Of a stretch of DNA of 64,000 bases, positions 56,536 to 64,000 are shown one piece after another. Below the pieces are notes generated by a model, which was not told the origin of the DNA, did not search any database, and saw nothing but the letters and a program-made list of their open reading frames with translations. Position 1 is the stretch's first letter; each line of letters opens with the position of its first letter. A program made the translations under genes and the position numbers. The DNA comes from Burkholderiales bacterium (lineage in GTDB: Bacteria > Pseudomonadota > Gammaproteobacteria > Burkholderiales > Casimicrobiaceae): positions 496,001 through 560,000 of the forward strand of contig JABTUF010000004.1 of NCBI GenBank assembly GCA_015075645.1, read 5' to 3'.

Positions 56536-57714
56536 TCAGGCCGCGCGCCTCGCGTGGAGCCCGGCGATCTCGTCGTCGGCGTAGCCCAGCTCGCGCAGGA
56601 TCGCGTCGGTGTCCTCGCCCAGGTCGGGCGGCGGCCGGTGCACGCGGCAGGGCTCGTCGCTGAACTTGATCGGGAAGCCCAGCACGTCGAGCGGGCCGTG
56701 CCTCGGGTGGTCGATCGTGATCCGCATCTGCTGGTGGCGCACCTGCGGATCGTCGAAGACCTCCGGGAGGCTCATCACGCGGCCGCAGGGCACGCCGGCG
56801 GCGTTGAGCGCTTCGAGCCAGTGCGCGATCGGTCGTTGCGCGATCTTCGCGCCGACCTCGGCATTGATCGCGCCGCGGCGCTCGAAGCGGTCGTCGTTGG
56901 TGCGGAACTCGGGGTGCTCGCGCAGGTGCCCGAGGCCGAGCGCGTCGAGGAGCCGGAAGTACACCTGGTCGTTCGACGGCGCGATCGCGACCTCGCCGTC
57001 GGACGCGCGGAACAGCCCGTAGGGCGCGACGAGCGCGTGGTCGTTGCCGGTGCGCCGCGGCTGCTCGCCGGTCGCGAAGTAGTGCGTCGCGAGGAACGCG
57101 AGGTTCGCGATCAGCGCGTCGGTGAGCGCGACCGAAACTTCCTCGCCCGCACCGGTGCGGCCGCGGCGGACGAGCGCGGCGCAGACGCCCATCGCGGCGT
57201 ACGCGCCGGCGATCAAGTCGGAGAGCGGCGGCGCGGCGCGCGCCGGCGGCTCGCCCTCCGCGCCGTTGACGCTCATGAAGCCGCTCATCGCCTGCGCGAT
57301 GAAGTCGAACGACGGGCGGTCGCGGTAGGGACCGTCGTTGCCGAACCCGGTGATGTGGGCGACGACGAGGTCCGGCTTGATGCGCGCGAGTTCGTCGCGC
57401 GAGAGCCCGATCTTCCCCATGACCCCGGGGCGGAAGTTGTCGAGCACCACGTCAGCCGTCGCGATGAGCCGGCGGAGCGCCGCCTTGCCCTCGGCGCTGC
57501 GGAGGTCGAGCGTGAGCGAGCGCTTGTTGCGGTTGAACGAGGCGAAGTACAGGCCGACGCCGTCGCGCAGGATGCCCTGCCGGCGCACCGGGTCGCCGCC
57601 GTCGACGTCCTCGATCTTGATGACCTCGGCGCCCATGTCCGCGAGGAACATCGAGCAGAACGGTCCGGACAGGATGCGGGAGAGGTCGACGACGCGAATG
57701 CCGGAGAGTTGCAT
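56536..57714 (-). CDS. Family III CoA-transferase (CaiB/BaiF type)
   Basis: A 392-residue CoA-transferase with the opening LSGIRVVDLSRILSGPFCSMFLADMGAEVIKIE-type block, the catalytic aspartate in RPSFDFIAQAMSGF, HITGFGNDGPY, and the late GVPCGRVMSLPEVF. It sits 53 bp upstream of the HMG-CoA-lyase-like gene and 66 bp downstream of the oxidoreductase. Acid substrate and CoA donor cannot be told; a branched or hydroxy-acid is likely from context. Confidence 0.92.
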   Translation of the reverse strand: MQLSGIRVVDLSRILSGPFCSMFLADMGAEVIKIEDVDGGDPVRRQGILRDGVGLYFASFNRNKRSLTLDLRSAEGKAALRRLIATADVVLDNFRPGVMGKIGLSRDELARIKPDLVVAHITGFGNDGPYRDRPSFDFIAQAMSGFMSVNGAEGEPPARAAPPLSDLIAGAYAAMGVCAALVRRGRTGAGEEVSVALTDALIANLAFLATHYFATGEQPRRTGNDHALVAPYGLFRASDGEVAIAPSNDQVYFRLLDALGLGHLREHPEFRTNDDRFERRGAINAEVGAKIAQRPIAHWLEALNAAGVPCGRVMSLPEVFDDPQVRHQQMRITIDHPRHGPLDVLGFPIKFSDEPCRVHRPPPDLGEDTDAILRELGYADDEIAGLHARRAA

Positions 57715-57780
57715 GATCGGGAGCGGAGGAACGGCGGAACGGGAAAGCCGACGCGCGGACGAAAGACGACAGACGCGATT

Positions 57781-60700
57781 CTACGCGGCGACCGGAAGCG
57801 CCTCGACCGCGGGTGCGCGGAAGCGCTCGAGAAGCTCGGCCTCGCGGAGCTTCGCCGCGTCGAGGTTGCGGCGCTTCACGTGGCCGTAGCCGCGGATCGA
57901 CGCCGGGACCGCCGCGATCTCGACGGCGAGCGCGAGGTTGCCGGGAGCGAGCGCGCGTTCGAGTTCGTCGAGCGTCCGCTCGTAGTCCGCGACGAGCGCG
58001 CGTTCGAGCCGGCGTTCCTCGCTGTGGCCGAAGGGGTCGAGCCAGGTGCCGCGCAGGGACTTCATGCGCGCGAGGAGCGCGAGCGCGTGGCGCATCCACG
58101 GGCCGTAGGTCCGTTTCATCGGCCGGCCGGTGACCTTGTCGGGCTTCACCCAGAGCGGCGGGGCGAAGTGGTAGCGGAGCCGGTAGCCGCCCTCGAACTG
58201 CGCGGCGACCTGGCGCTCGAACTCGCCGTCGGTGTACAGGCGCGCGACCTCGTACTCGTCCTTGATCGCGAGGAGCTTGTGGTAGTTCCGCGCCACCGCA
58301 TCGGTGAGTGCGCCGGCACCACCGGCGATTCGCGTCTCGGCGGCGCGGATGCGCCTGACGCGGGCGCGGTAGCGCTCCGCCAGCGCGGCGTCCTGGTAGG
58401 CGGTCAGGAACTCGACGCGGCGCGCGATCGCGGTCTCGAGGTCGATCGCGATCGCGCGGTCGCTGCCGACGTGCTCGCCCGAAGGCTTCGCGTGCCTCTC
58501 GACCGCCGCGAGGTCGTGGCGCGCGAGGCGGCCCCATTCGAACGCGCGGAGGTTCGCGTCGACCGCCGCGCCGTTCAGTTCGATCGCGCGGACGAGCGCC
58601 TCGTGCGCGAGCGGCACGAGTCCCGACTGCCACGCGTACCCCAGGAGGAAGATGTTGGTCGAGAGCGCGTCGCCCATGAGTGCGGTCGCGAGCCGCGTCG
58701 CGTCGAGGAAGGTGGCCGCGTCGGCGCCGATCGCGTCGCGGAGCCCCTCCTCCATCGCGTCCCAGGGTGTGCTGAGGTCCGGGTTGCGGATGAACGCGAC
58801 GGTCGCCATGCGATTCGTGTTGACGACCGCGCGCGTGAGCCCCTTCTGCAGGCGCGAGAGGATCGCGTTCTCGGCGGTGACGAGGATGTCGCTGCCGATC
58901 AACGCGTCGGCCTCGCCCGCCGCGATGCGGATCGTCGTCAGGTCCTCGGGATTCGCCGCGATCTTGACGAAGGTCGTGACCGCGCCCCCTTTCTGCGCGA
59001 CGCCGGTCATGTCGAGGACCGACACGCCGCGGCCTTCGAGGTGCGCGGCCATGCCGAGGAGCGCGCCGACGGTGATGATGCCGGTGCCGCCGACGCCGGC
59101 GACGACGATCGACCAGGGCCGGTCGAGCGGCGGACGCGACGGCTCGGGAATCGCACCGAAGCGATCGTCCGCCGCGGCCTGCGCCTGTCCGCGGCGCAGC
59201 GTGCCGCCCTCGACCGACACGAAGCTCGGGCAGAAACCGTTCTGGCAGGAGAAGTCCTTGTTGCACGAACTCTGGTCGATCGCGCGCTTGCGGCCGAACT
59301 CGGTCTCGATGGGGATCACCGACACGCAGTTCGACTGGACCGAGCAATCGCCGCAGCCTTCGCACACGCGCGTGTTGATGAACGAGCGGCGCGCCGGGTC
59401 GGGGAAGCGTCCGCGCTTGCGGCGGCGGCGCTTCTCGGCGGCGCAGGTCTGGTCGTAGACGAGCGCGGTGACGCCGGTCGTCTCGCGCAGTTCGCGCTGC
59501 ACCGCGTCGAGGTGGTCGCGGTGGCGCACGCTGACGCCGCGCGCGAACGGGGCGGCGGAACCGTACTTCTCCGGCTGGTCGGTGACGACGACGATCGTCT
59601 TCACCCCCTCGGCCTCGAGCTGGCGCGTGAGTCCGGGGACGTTGAGCGGCGAGGGCAGCGGCTGGCCGCCGGTGGCCGCAGTCGCGTCGTTGTAGAGGAT
59701 CTTGAACGTGATGTTCACGTTCGCGGCGACCGCGGCGCGGATCGCGAGGAGCCCCGAGTGGTAGTAGGTGCCGTCGCCCATGTTGGCGAAGAGGTGCGGC
59801 GTGTCGGTGAACGGCGCGCGGCCGACCCACGCGGCGCCTTCGGAGCCCATCGGCGAGAACACCTTCGTGCCGGAGAAGATGTAGGTCGCCATGAAGTGGC
59901 AGCCGACGCCGGCGATCGCTTCGCTGCCTTCCGGCACGCGCGTGCTCGTGTTGTGCGGGCAGCCCGAGCAGAAGAACGGGACGCGTCCGGCGTCCGACAG
60001 GTAGCCGCGCAACTGCGGCGACAGCGACGGCTTCGACATCGCCTCTTCCTTCGCGCGGAGCCACGCGGCGCGTTCCTCGATGCGCGGCTCGCGACGGAAG
60101 CGGCCGATCCGTGCGGCGATCGCGAGCGCGATCCGTTCGGCCGACAGTTCCCCGTTGGGCGGCAACAACCACGTGTTCCGGGGGGTGTCTTCGGCGCGCT
60201 TGCCGACGATGCGCGGCCGCCGCGCGTCGGGCCAGCCGTAGAGCAATGCGCGGAGCTGGTCCTCGATCACCGGGCGCTTCTCCTCGACGACGAGGATCTC
60301 CTCGAGGCCTCCCGCGAACGCGTGCACCGCCTGCGGCTCGAGCGGCCAGGTGAGCCCGAGCTTCAGCACCCGGAGGCCGATGTCCGCCGCCGCGCGCTCG
60401 TCGATGCCGAGGTGGCCGAGCGCCTGGCGCACGTCGAGCCACGACTTGCCGGCGCAGACGATGCCGAGCCGCGCGCGCGGACTGTCGTGGACGATCGGGT
60501 TCAAGCGGTTCGCTCGTGCGTACGCGAGCACCGCGGGCAGCCGGTACTCGTGGATGCGCCGCTCCATCGCGAGCGGCTGGTCGGGCAGGCGCAGCGACAG
60601 GCCGCCCGGAGGGAGCGCGAAGTCCTCGGGGAGGCGGATGTCGACGCGCGCGGGATCGACGGAAACCGACGCCGAACACTCGATCGTGTCGTCGAGCGCC

Positions 60701-61299
60701 TTGAACGCGGTCCACGAGCCCGAGTAGCGCGACATCGCGAACGCGTGCAGGCCGAGGTCGAGGTACTCCTGCACGCCGGAGGGCGCGAGCACCGGGATCA
60801 TCGGCGCGTAGAGCATCGTCTCGCTCTGCGTCGCCACGGTCGAGCTGCGCGCCATGTGATCGTCGCCGCAGACGAGCAGCACGCCGCCGTGGCGCGACGC
60901 ACCGGCCGAGTTGCCGTGCAGCAGCACGTCGCCGCAGCGCGCGAGCCCGGCCCACTTGCCGTACCACATGCCGAAGACGCCCTGGTAGCGCGCGCGCGGG
61001 TCGAGGGAGACCTGCTGCGAGCCCCAGACGGCCATCGCCGCGAGTTCCTCGTTCTGCCCGGGCTGGAACGCGATGTGGTGACGCGCGAGGAGGTCGTGCG
61101 CCTCCCACAGCGTCTTGTCCATGTTGTTGAGCGGCGAGCCCTGGTAGCCCGAGACGAAGCCCGCGGTGCGAAGGCCCGCCGCGGCGTCGCGCATGCGCTG
61201 CATCAGGAGGAGCCGCGCGAGCGCCTGCAGGCCGGTCAGGTAGACGCGGCCCCTTTCCAGCGTGTACTTGTCGTCGAGGGTGACGGTGGCGAGCGCCAT
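57781..61299 (-). CDS. Fused indolepyruvate:ferredoxin oxidoreductase family protein
   Basis: The 1172-residue protein combines the IorA and IorB parts and oxidatively decarboxylates 2-oxo acids to acyl-CoA with ferredoxin as acceptor. The order seen is: N-terminal pyrimidine-type domain (FVSGYQGSPL), a TPP site GDGTYYHSG followed about 25 residues later by YND, a cysteine-rich iron-sulfur region (CEGCGDCSVQSNC then CQNGFC), a gamma-type domain VAGVGGTGIITVGALLG with GVAQKGGAV, and a C-terminal domain of unknown function (GEHVGSD onward to KRRNLDAAKL). This large type is common in proteobacteria for aryl or branched 2-oxo acids. The upstream FAD gene could provide its substrate. Confidence 0.93.
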   Translation of the reverse strand: MALATVTLDDKYTLERGRVYLTGLQALARLLLMQRMRDAAAGLRTAGFVSGYQGSPLNNMDKTLWEAHDLLARHHIAFQPGQNEELAAMAVWGSQQVSLDPRARYQGVFGMWYGKWAGLARCGDVLLHGNSAGASRHGGVLLVCGDDHMARSSTVATQSETMLYAPMIPVLAPSGVQEYLDLGLHAFAMSRYSGSWTAFKALDDTIECSASVSVDPARVDIRLPEDFALPPGGLSLRLPDQPLAMERRIHEYRLPAVLAYARANRLNPIVHDSPRARLGIVCAGKSWLDVRQALGHLGIDERAAADIGLRVLKLGLTWPLEPQAVHAFAGGLEEILVVEEKRPVIEDQLRALLYGWPDARRPRIVGKRAEDTPRNTWLLPPNGELSAERIALAIAARIGRFRREPRIEERAAWLRAKEEAMSKPSLSPQLRGYLSDAGRVPFFCSGCPHNTSTRVPEGSEAIAGVGCHFMATYIFSGTKVFSPMGSEGAAWVGRAPFTDTPHLFANMGDGTYYHSGLLAIRAAVAANVNITFKILYNDATAATGGQPLPSPLNVPGLTRQLEAEGVKTIVVVTDQPEKYGSAAPFARGVSVRHRDHLDAVQRELRETTGVTALVYDQTCAAEKRRRRKRGRFPDPARRSFINTRVCEGCGDCSVQSNCVSVIPIETEFGRKRAIDQSSCNKDFSCQNGFCPSFVSVEGGTLRRGQAQAAADDRFGAIPEPSRPPLDRPWSIVVAGVGGTGIITVGALLGMAAHLEGRGVSVLDMTGVAQKGGAVTTFVKIAANPEDLTTIRIAAGEADALIGSDILVTAENAILSRLQKGLTRAVVNTNRMATVAFIRNPDLSTPWDAMEEGLRDAIGADAATFLDATRLATALMGDALSTNIFLLGYAWQSGLVPLAHEALVRAIELNGAAVDANLRAFEWGRLARHDLAAVERHAKPSGEHVGSDRAIAIDLETAIARRVEFLTAYQDAALAERYRARVRRIRAAETRIAGGAGALTDAVARNYHKLLAIKDEYEVARLYTDGEFERQVAAQFEGGYRLRYHFAPPLWVKPDKVTGRPMKRTYGPWMRHALALLARMKSLRGTWLDPFGHSEERRLERALVADYERTLDELERALAPGNLALAVEIAAVPASIRGYGHVKRRNLDAAKLREAELLERFRAPAVEALPVAA

Positions 61300-61318
61300 G
61301 GGGATTCGCGGAGTCTTC

Positions 61319-62746
61319 CTACACGACCTTGCCGGGATTCATGAGCCAAAGCGGGTCGAACGCGCGCTTCAGCGTGCGCATCGCCTCGACCGAACGCTCG
61401 CCGAACTCCTCGACGAGGAACTCGCGCTTGCCGAGGCCCACGCCGTGCTCGCCGGTGCAGGTGCCGCCCATCGCGAGCGCGCGGCGGACGAGCTTCGTGT
61501 TGAGCGTCCACGCCTCCTCGACGTCGGCCTCGCTCCCGGGGTCCACGAGGATCATCAGGTGGAAGTTTCCGTCGCCGACGTGGCCGAACAGCGGGATCGG
61601 CATCGAGGCGCGCGCGATGTCCTGCGCGGTCTCCCCGATGCACTCCGCGAGCCGCGAGATCGGCACGCACACGTCGGTCGCGATCATCCGGCTGCCCTCG
61701 CGGAGCTGGAGGCAGGCGAAGTAGGCGTCGTGGCGCGCCTGCCACAGCTTCGTGCGTTCCTCGGGCTTCGTCGCCCAAGCGAAGTCCCGGCCGCCGTGCG
61801 AGGTCGCGATCGCCTGCATCTGCGTCGCCTGCTCCTCGACGCCGCGCGCGGTGCCGTGGAACTCGTACCAGAGGGTCGGCGCCTCGGCGAGCGCGAGTTT
61901 GCTGTAGCGGTTGACGGCGCCGATCGTGAGCGCGTCCAGCAGTTCGACGCGCGCGACCGGGATGCCGCACTGGATCGCCTCGATGACCGAGTCGACGGCG
62001 GCCCCGACCGTCGGGAACGCGCAGACCGCCGCCGACATCGCCTCGGGGATCGCGTGGAGCCGCACCGTCAGTTCGGTGATGACGCCGAGCGTGCCCTCGG
62101 CCCCGACGAAGAGGCGCGTGAGGTCGTAGCCGGCCGCCGACTTGCGCGCGCGGCCGCCGGTGCGGATCACGCTGCCGTCGGCGAGCACGACGGTGAGCCC
62201 CAGCACGTTCTCGCGCATCGTGCCGTAGCGGACCGCATTGGTGCCGGAGGCGCGCGTCGAGGCCATGCCGCCGAGCGTCGCGTCGGCGCCCGGGTCGATC
62301 GGGAAGAAGAGTCCCTGGTCGCGCAGGTGCGCGTTCAACTGCTTGCGCGTGACACCGGGCTCGACCGTGACGTCGAGATCGTTCGCGTGAACCTCGAGGA
62401 TCCGGTTCATTCGCGACAGGTCGAGGCACACGCCGCCGCGCGTCGCGAGCACGTGGCCCTCGACCGAGGTGCCGACGCCGAACGGGATCATCGGCACGCG
62501 GTGGCGTGCGCAGGCGCGCACGACGGCGACCACTTCGGTCGTGTCCTGCGGGAACACCACCGCGTCGGGCGGCGTCGCCGGATAGCTCGAGATGTCGGTG
62601 CCGTGGTGCTCGCGGAGCGCGTCGGCGGTCGTGACGCGGTCGCCTAACAGCACGCGAAGCTCGTCTTCCAGCGCCGCGGGCAGCATGGTCGGCGCGCGAG
62701 ACCTCAACGCGGCGAAGTGGCCGGCGGCCGTGAGCCCTGCGTGCAT
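61319..62746 (-). CDS. FAD-linked 2-hydroxyacid dehydrogenase (GlcD/D-lactate dehydrogenase-like)
   Basis: A 475-residue flavoprotein of the vanillyl-alcohol-oxidase/GlcD superfamily. The FAD domain shows MIPFGVGTSVEGHV, PGADATLGGMASTRASGTNAVRYG and FVGAEGTLGVITELTVRL. The C-terminal cap has GHVGDGNFHLM and CTGEHGVGLGK. It should oxidise D-2-hydroxy acids (lactate, glycolate, 2-hydroxyglutarate type) to 2-oxo acids. AGGAGG lies about 7 bp before ATG 62746. It is 19 bp upstream of the 2-oxoacid oxidoreductase, a natural next step, and divergent from a TetR gene. Confidence 0.93.
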   Translation of the reverse strand: MHAGLTAAGHFAALRSRAPTMLPAALEDELRVLLGDRVTTADALREHHGTDISSYPATPPDAVVFPQDTTEVVAVVRACARHRVPMIPFGVGTSVEGHVLATRGGVCLDLSRMNRILEVHANDLDVTVEPGVTRKQLNAHLRDQGLFFPIDPGADATLGGMASTRASGTNAVRYGTMRENVLGLTVVLADGSVIRTGGRARKSAAGYDLTRLFVGAEGTLGVITELTVRLHAIPEAMSAAVCAFPTVGAAVDSVIEAIQCGIPVARVELLDALTIGAVNRYSKLALAEAPTLWYEFHGTARGVEEQATQMQAIATSHGGRDFAWATKPEERTKLWQARHDAYFACLQLREGSRMIATDVCVPISRLAECIGETAQDIARASMPIPLFGHVGDGNFHLMILVDPGSEADVEEAWTLNTKLVRRALAMGGTCTGEHGVGLGKREFLVEEFGERSVEAMRTLKRAFDPLWLMNPGKVV

Positions 62747-62842
62747 CGTCGTCCTCCTCTGCCCCGGGGTTCGGACACCTGCGTGCCGCCGCGGAGGTGC
62801 CGGCCGCCGGTTGACAGCCCCGGGCCGGTCGGGGCATCCTAC

Positions 62843-62856
62843 CAAACAACTGTTTG
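62843..62856. promoter_or_regulatory. Candidate TetR operator CAAACA-AC-TGTTTG
   Basis: A perfect 6-bp inverted repeat with a 2-bp centre, extended on one side by T-runs, lies in the 129-bp gap between the divergent FAD dehydrogenase and TetR genes, 19 bp before the TetR ATG. TetR proteins of the fatty-acid and acyl-CoA group bind AAAC-N-GTTT-type palindromes, so autorepression and control of the catabolic operon are likely. Confidence 0.55.
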
Positions 62857-62875
62857 TTTTGGGAAGGCCCTGCCG

Positions 62876-63478
62876 ATGCCCGCCGCCGTCCGCCGATCGC
62901 CGCCGTCCGCCGCGCCGCTGCGCGCCGACAACCGCCTGCCGCTGATCCTCGACGCGGCGGCGCGGTTCTTCGCGCAGAAGGGCTTCGGCGACGCGTCGAT
63001 GCGCGACATCGCCGGCGCGGCCGGCATGCTGCCCGGCTCGCTCTACTACCACTTCGCCTCGAAGGAGGACCTGCTGGTCGCGGTCTACGCGGAAGGCGTC
63101 GAACGCATCCTGGCCGCGGTCGTCCCGGCGCTCGAATCGAGCGACGATCCCTGGACGCGCCTCGAGAACGTCTGCGCGGCGCACCTCGCCGGCCTGCTCG
63201 AGGACAGCGACTACGGCCAGGTGGTGATCCGGGTCCGTCCCGACGACGCGCCGTCGGTCGCGAAGCGGCTGACCGCGCTGCGCGACGAGTACGAGGCGAC
63301 GTTCTCGCGCTCGCTCGCGCGGCTGCCGCTGCCGCCGCGCACCGACCGCCGCCTGCTGCGGCTGATGCTGCTGGGCGCGCTCAACTGGTCGCAGACCTGG
63401 TACCGGCCGGGTCGCGACTCGCCGCAGGTGCTCGCGCGCCGCTTCGTGCGCCTCTTGCGCGAGTCGCTCGACGGTTGA
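62876..63478 (+). CDS. TetR/AcrR family regulator
   Basis: A 200-residue TetR regulator. The DNA-binding domain (about residues 22-68) has LPLILDAAARFFAQKGFGDASMRDIA and GSLYYHFASKEDLL. The C-terminal ligand domain resembles acyl-CoA-responsive members (TetR_C KstR/FadR-like pattern WSQTWYRPG). GGGAAGG precedes ATG 62876. It is divergent from the FAD dehydrogenase gene and upstream of a B12-binding subunit gene; the operator at 62843-62856 lies between them. Confidence 0.9.
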   Translation: MPAAVRRSPPSAAPLRADNRLPLILDAAARFFAQKGFGDASMRDIAGAAGMLPGSLYYHFASKEDLLVAVYAEGVERILAAVVPALESSDDPWTRLENVCAAHLAGLLEDSDYGQVVIRVRPDDAPSVAKRLTALRDEYEATFSRSLARLPLPPRTDRRLLRLMLLGALNWSQTWYRPGRDSPQVLARRFVRLLRESLDG

Positions 63479-63515
63479 CGCCGCGCCCTCCCCTCCCTTC
63501 GCCCCAGGACCCGCG

Positions 63516-63932
63516 ATGAACGTTCCCCCCAAGGTGCTGATCACCAAGATCGGCCTCGACGGCCACGATCGCGGCAGCCGCATCGTCGCGGCGCACCTGC
63601 GCGACGCGGGCATGGAGGTCGTCTACACGCCGCCGTGGCAGGAGATTCCGGCCGTCGTGAAGCTCGCGCTCGAGGAGGACGTCGACGTGATCGGCGTCTC
63701 GTCGCTCGCGACCGACCACCTGATCGTCCCCAAGCTGATGGCGGCGCTGCGCGAGGCCGGTCTCGCCGACGTCGCGGTGATCGTCGGCGGCATCGTGCCC
63801 GACGAGGACGAGCGCGCGCTCCTCGATGCCGGGGTCGCGCGCGTGTTCCATCCCGGGGCCGCGCTCGACGACATCGCCGCCTGCGTGCGCGATTCGACCG
63901 CGCGCGTGCGTGCCGCCCGCTTCCCCGCCTGA
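63516..63932 (+). CDS. Cobalamin-binding small subunit of an acyl-CoA mutase
   Basis: A 138-residue B12-binding domain with the D-x-H-x-x-G motif in KIGLDGHDRGSR, the cobalamin-tail pocket VDVIGVSSL, and VGGIVPDED. This is the separate small-subunit form seen in 2-hydroxyisobutyryl-CoA mutase and some methylmalonyl-CoA-type mutases, where a large substrate-binding subunit is a second gene. The following gene, cut by the window end, may be that partner or its GTPase chaperone. It suggests carbon-skeleton rearrangement of an acyl-CoA made by the upstream pathway. Confidence 0.85.
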   Translation: MNVPPKVLITKIGLDGHDRGSRIVAAHLRDAGMEVVYTPPWQEIPAVVKLALEEDVDVIGVSSLATDHLIVPKLMAALREAGLADVAVIVGGIVPDEDERALLDAGVARVFHPGAALDDIAACVRDSTARVRAARFPA

Positions 63933-63946
63933 CCCGAGGCCCCGCG

Positions 63947-64000
63947 ATGAACAAGCCGCTGCCCGATCCGGTTCCCGCCTCGACCGCCGATGCCGAGGTG
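63947..64000 (+). CDS. Start of an unidentified gene, truncated by window end
   Basis: ATG 63947 is preceded by CCCGAGG and opens an uninterrupted frame to the window edge (18 codons, beginning MNKPLPDP). It is 14 bp after the B12-binding gene and so probably the next gene of that operon. The visible part is too short to recognise. Confidence 0.5.
   Translation, partial: MNKPLPDPVPASTADAEV

Noticed and set aside
56554..61344. A 1,596-codon open frame on the plus strand opposite the oxidoreductase and CoA-transferase genes
   Set aside because: It is arginine/alanine/valine-rich without any domain pattern and is explained by the GC-rich codon bias of the real minus-strand genes.

Overview
This window is one continuous piece of a high-GC (about 70%) bacterial chromosome. 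The complete F1Fo ATP synthase operon in the order atpI-B-E-F-H-A-G-D-C, two Bug-type tricarboxylate-transporter binding proteins, several small catabolic CoA operons and abundant REP-like intergenic palindromes all point to a betaproteobacterium, probably of the order Burkholderiales. No rRNA, tRNA, CRISPR array or recognisable transposase gene was seen. Genus-level placement is not possible from the sequence alone.

Layout. 1-1.1 kb: the tail of an Asp-box (BNR) beta-propeller protein and a ubiquitin-like beta-grasp protein. 1.3-8.6 kb: the ATP synthase operon. 8.7-13.3 kb: a LysR regulator divergent from a 2,2-dialkylglycine decarboxylase-like enzyme, then two ABC-transporter binding proteins. 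13.4-17.5 kb: a MaoC-phosphotransacetylase fusion with acetate kinase (acyl-CoA to ATP) and fumarase C. 17.6-23.1 kb: a five-gene CoA operon whose content matches the Pseudomonas aeruginosa itaconate-degradation locus. 23.1-24.4 kb: two SAM methyltransferases. 24.4-28.8 kb: an apparently foreign segment. 28.9-33.5 kb: an AI-2E-family permease, an M20 amidohydrolase, glycerol-3-phosphate dehydrogenase and a HAD phosphatase. 33.7-37.1 kb: a Bug protein with LysR regulator divergent from a sulfatase. 37.3-40.9 kb: an enolase-like protein with altered catalytic residues, a kinase-fold protein, a small conserved protein and an orphan ParA ATPase. 40.9-44.5 kb: a phnD-C-E-E phosphonate/phosphite-type transporter. 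44.7-49.1 kb: glmU, a CWC zinc-ribbon-like protein, an Lrp regulator and glmS, so both UDP-GlcNAc pathway genes lie together. 49.3-54.5 kb: an MFS permease, a secreted DUF5648-like protein and a large membrane protein. 54.5-64 kb: a catabolic set (Bug protein, HMG-CoA-lyase-like enzyme, family III CoA-transferase, fused indolepyruvate:ferredoxin oxidoreductase, FAD-linked 2-hydroxyacid dehydrogenase, TetR regulator, B12-binding subunit) that could take 2-hydroxy acids through 2-oxo acids to acyl-CoAs.

The most interesting region is 24.38-28.8 kb. It is bounded by a duplicated 55-bp 3' end of the methyltransferase gene. It carries a protein with an N-terminal SLOG-type nucleotide-sensing Rossmann domain and a C-terminal multi-helix membrane part (25022-26806), and facing it a four-helix membrane protein ending in a TIR-like domain (26827-28089). 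A small exported protein is coupled by a 4-bp overlap to the first, and a small cysteine-containing frame lies upstream of the second. A TIR enzyme paired with a SLOG sensor is the logic of Thoeris anti-phage defence, but the SLOG protein here has a membrane module in place of SIR2. I propose it as a candidate undescribed signalling or defence system. This is inference from motifs.

Palindromic elements of two kinds are scattered between genes: three clusters of 18-bp REP-like palindromes near 33.5, 37.2 and 46.1 kb, and two inverted-repeat elements with the core GGGGTCAGACTCG near 1.1 and 49.1 kb. The second of these supplies the last codons of the MFS gene.
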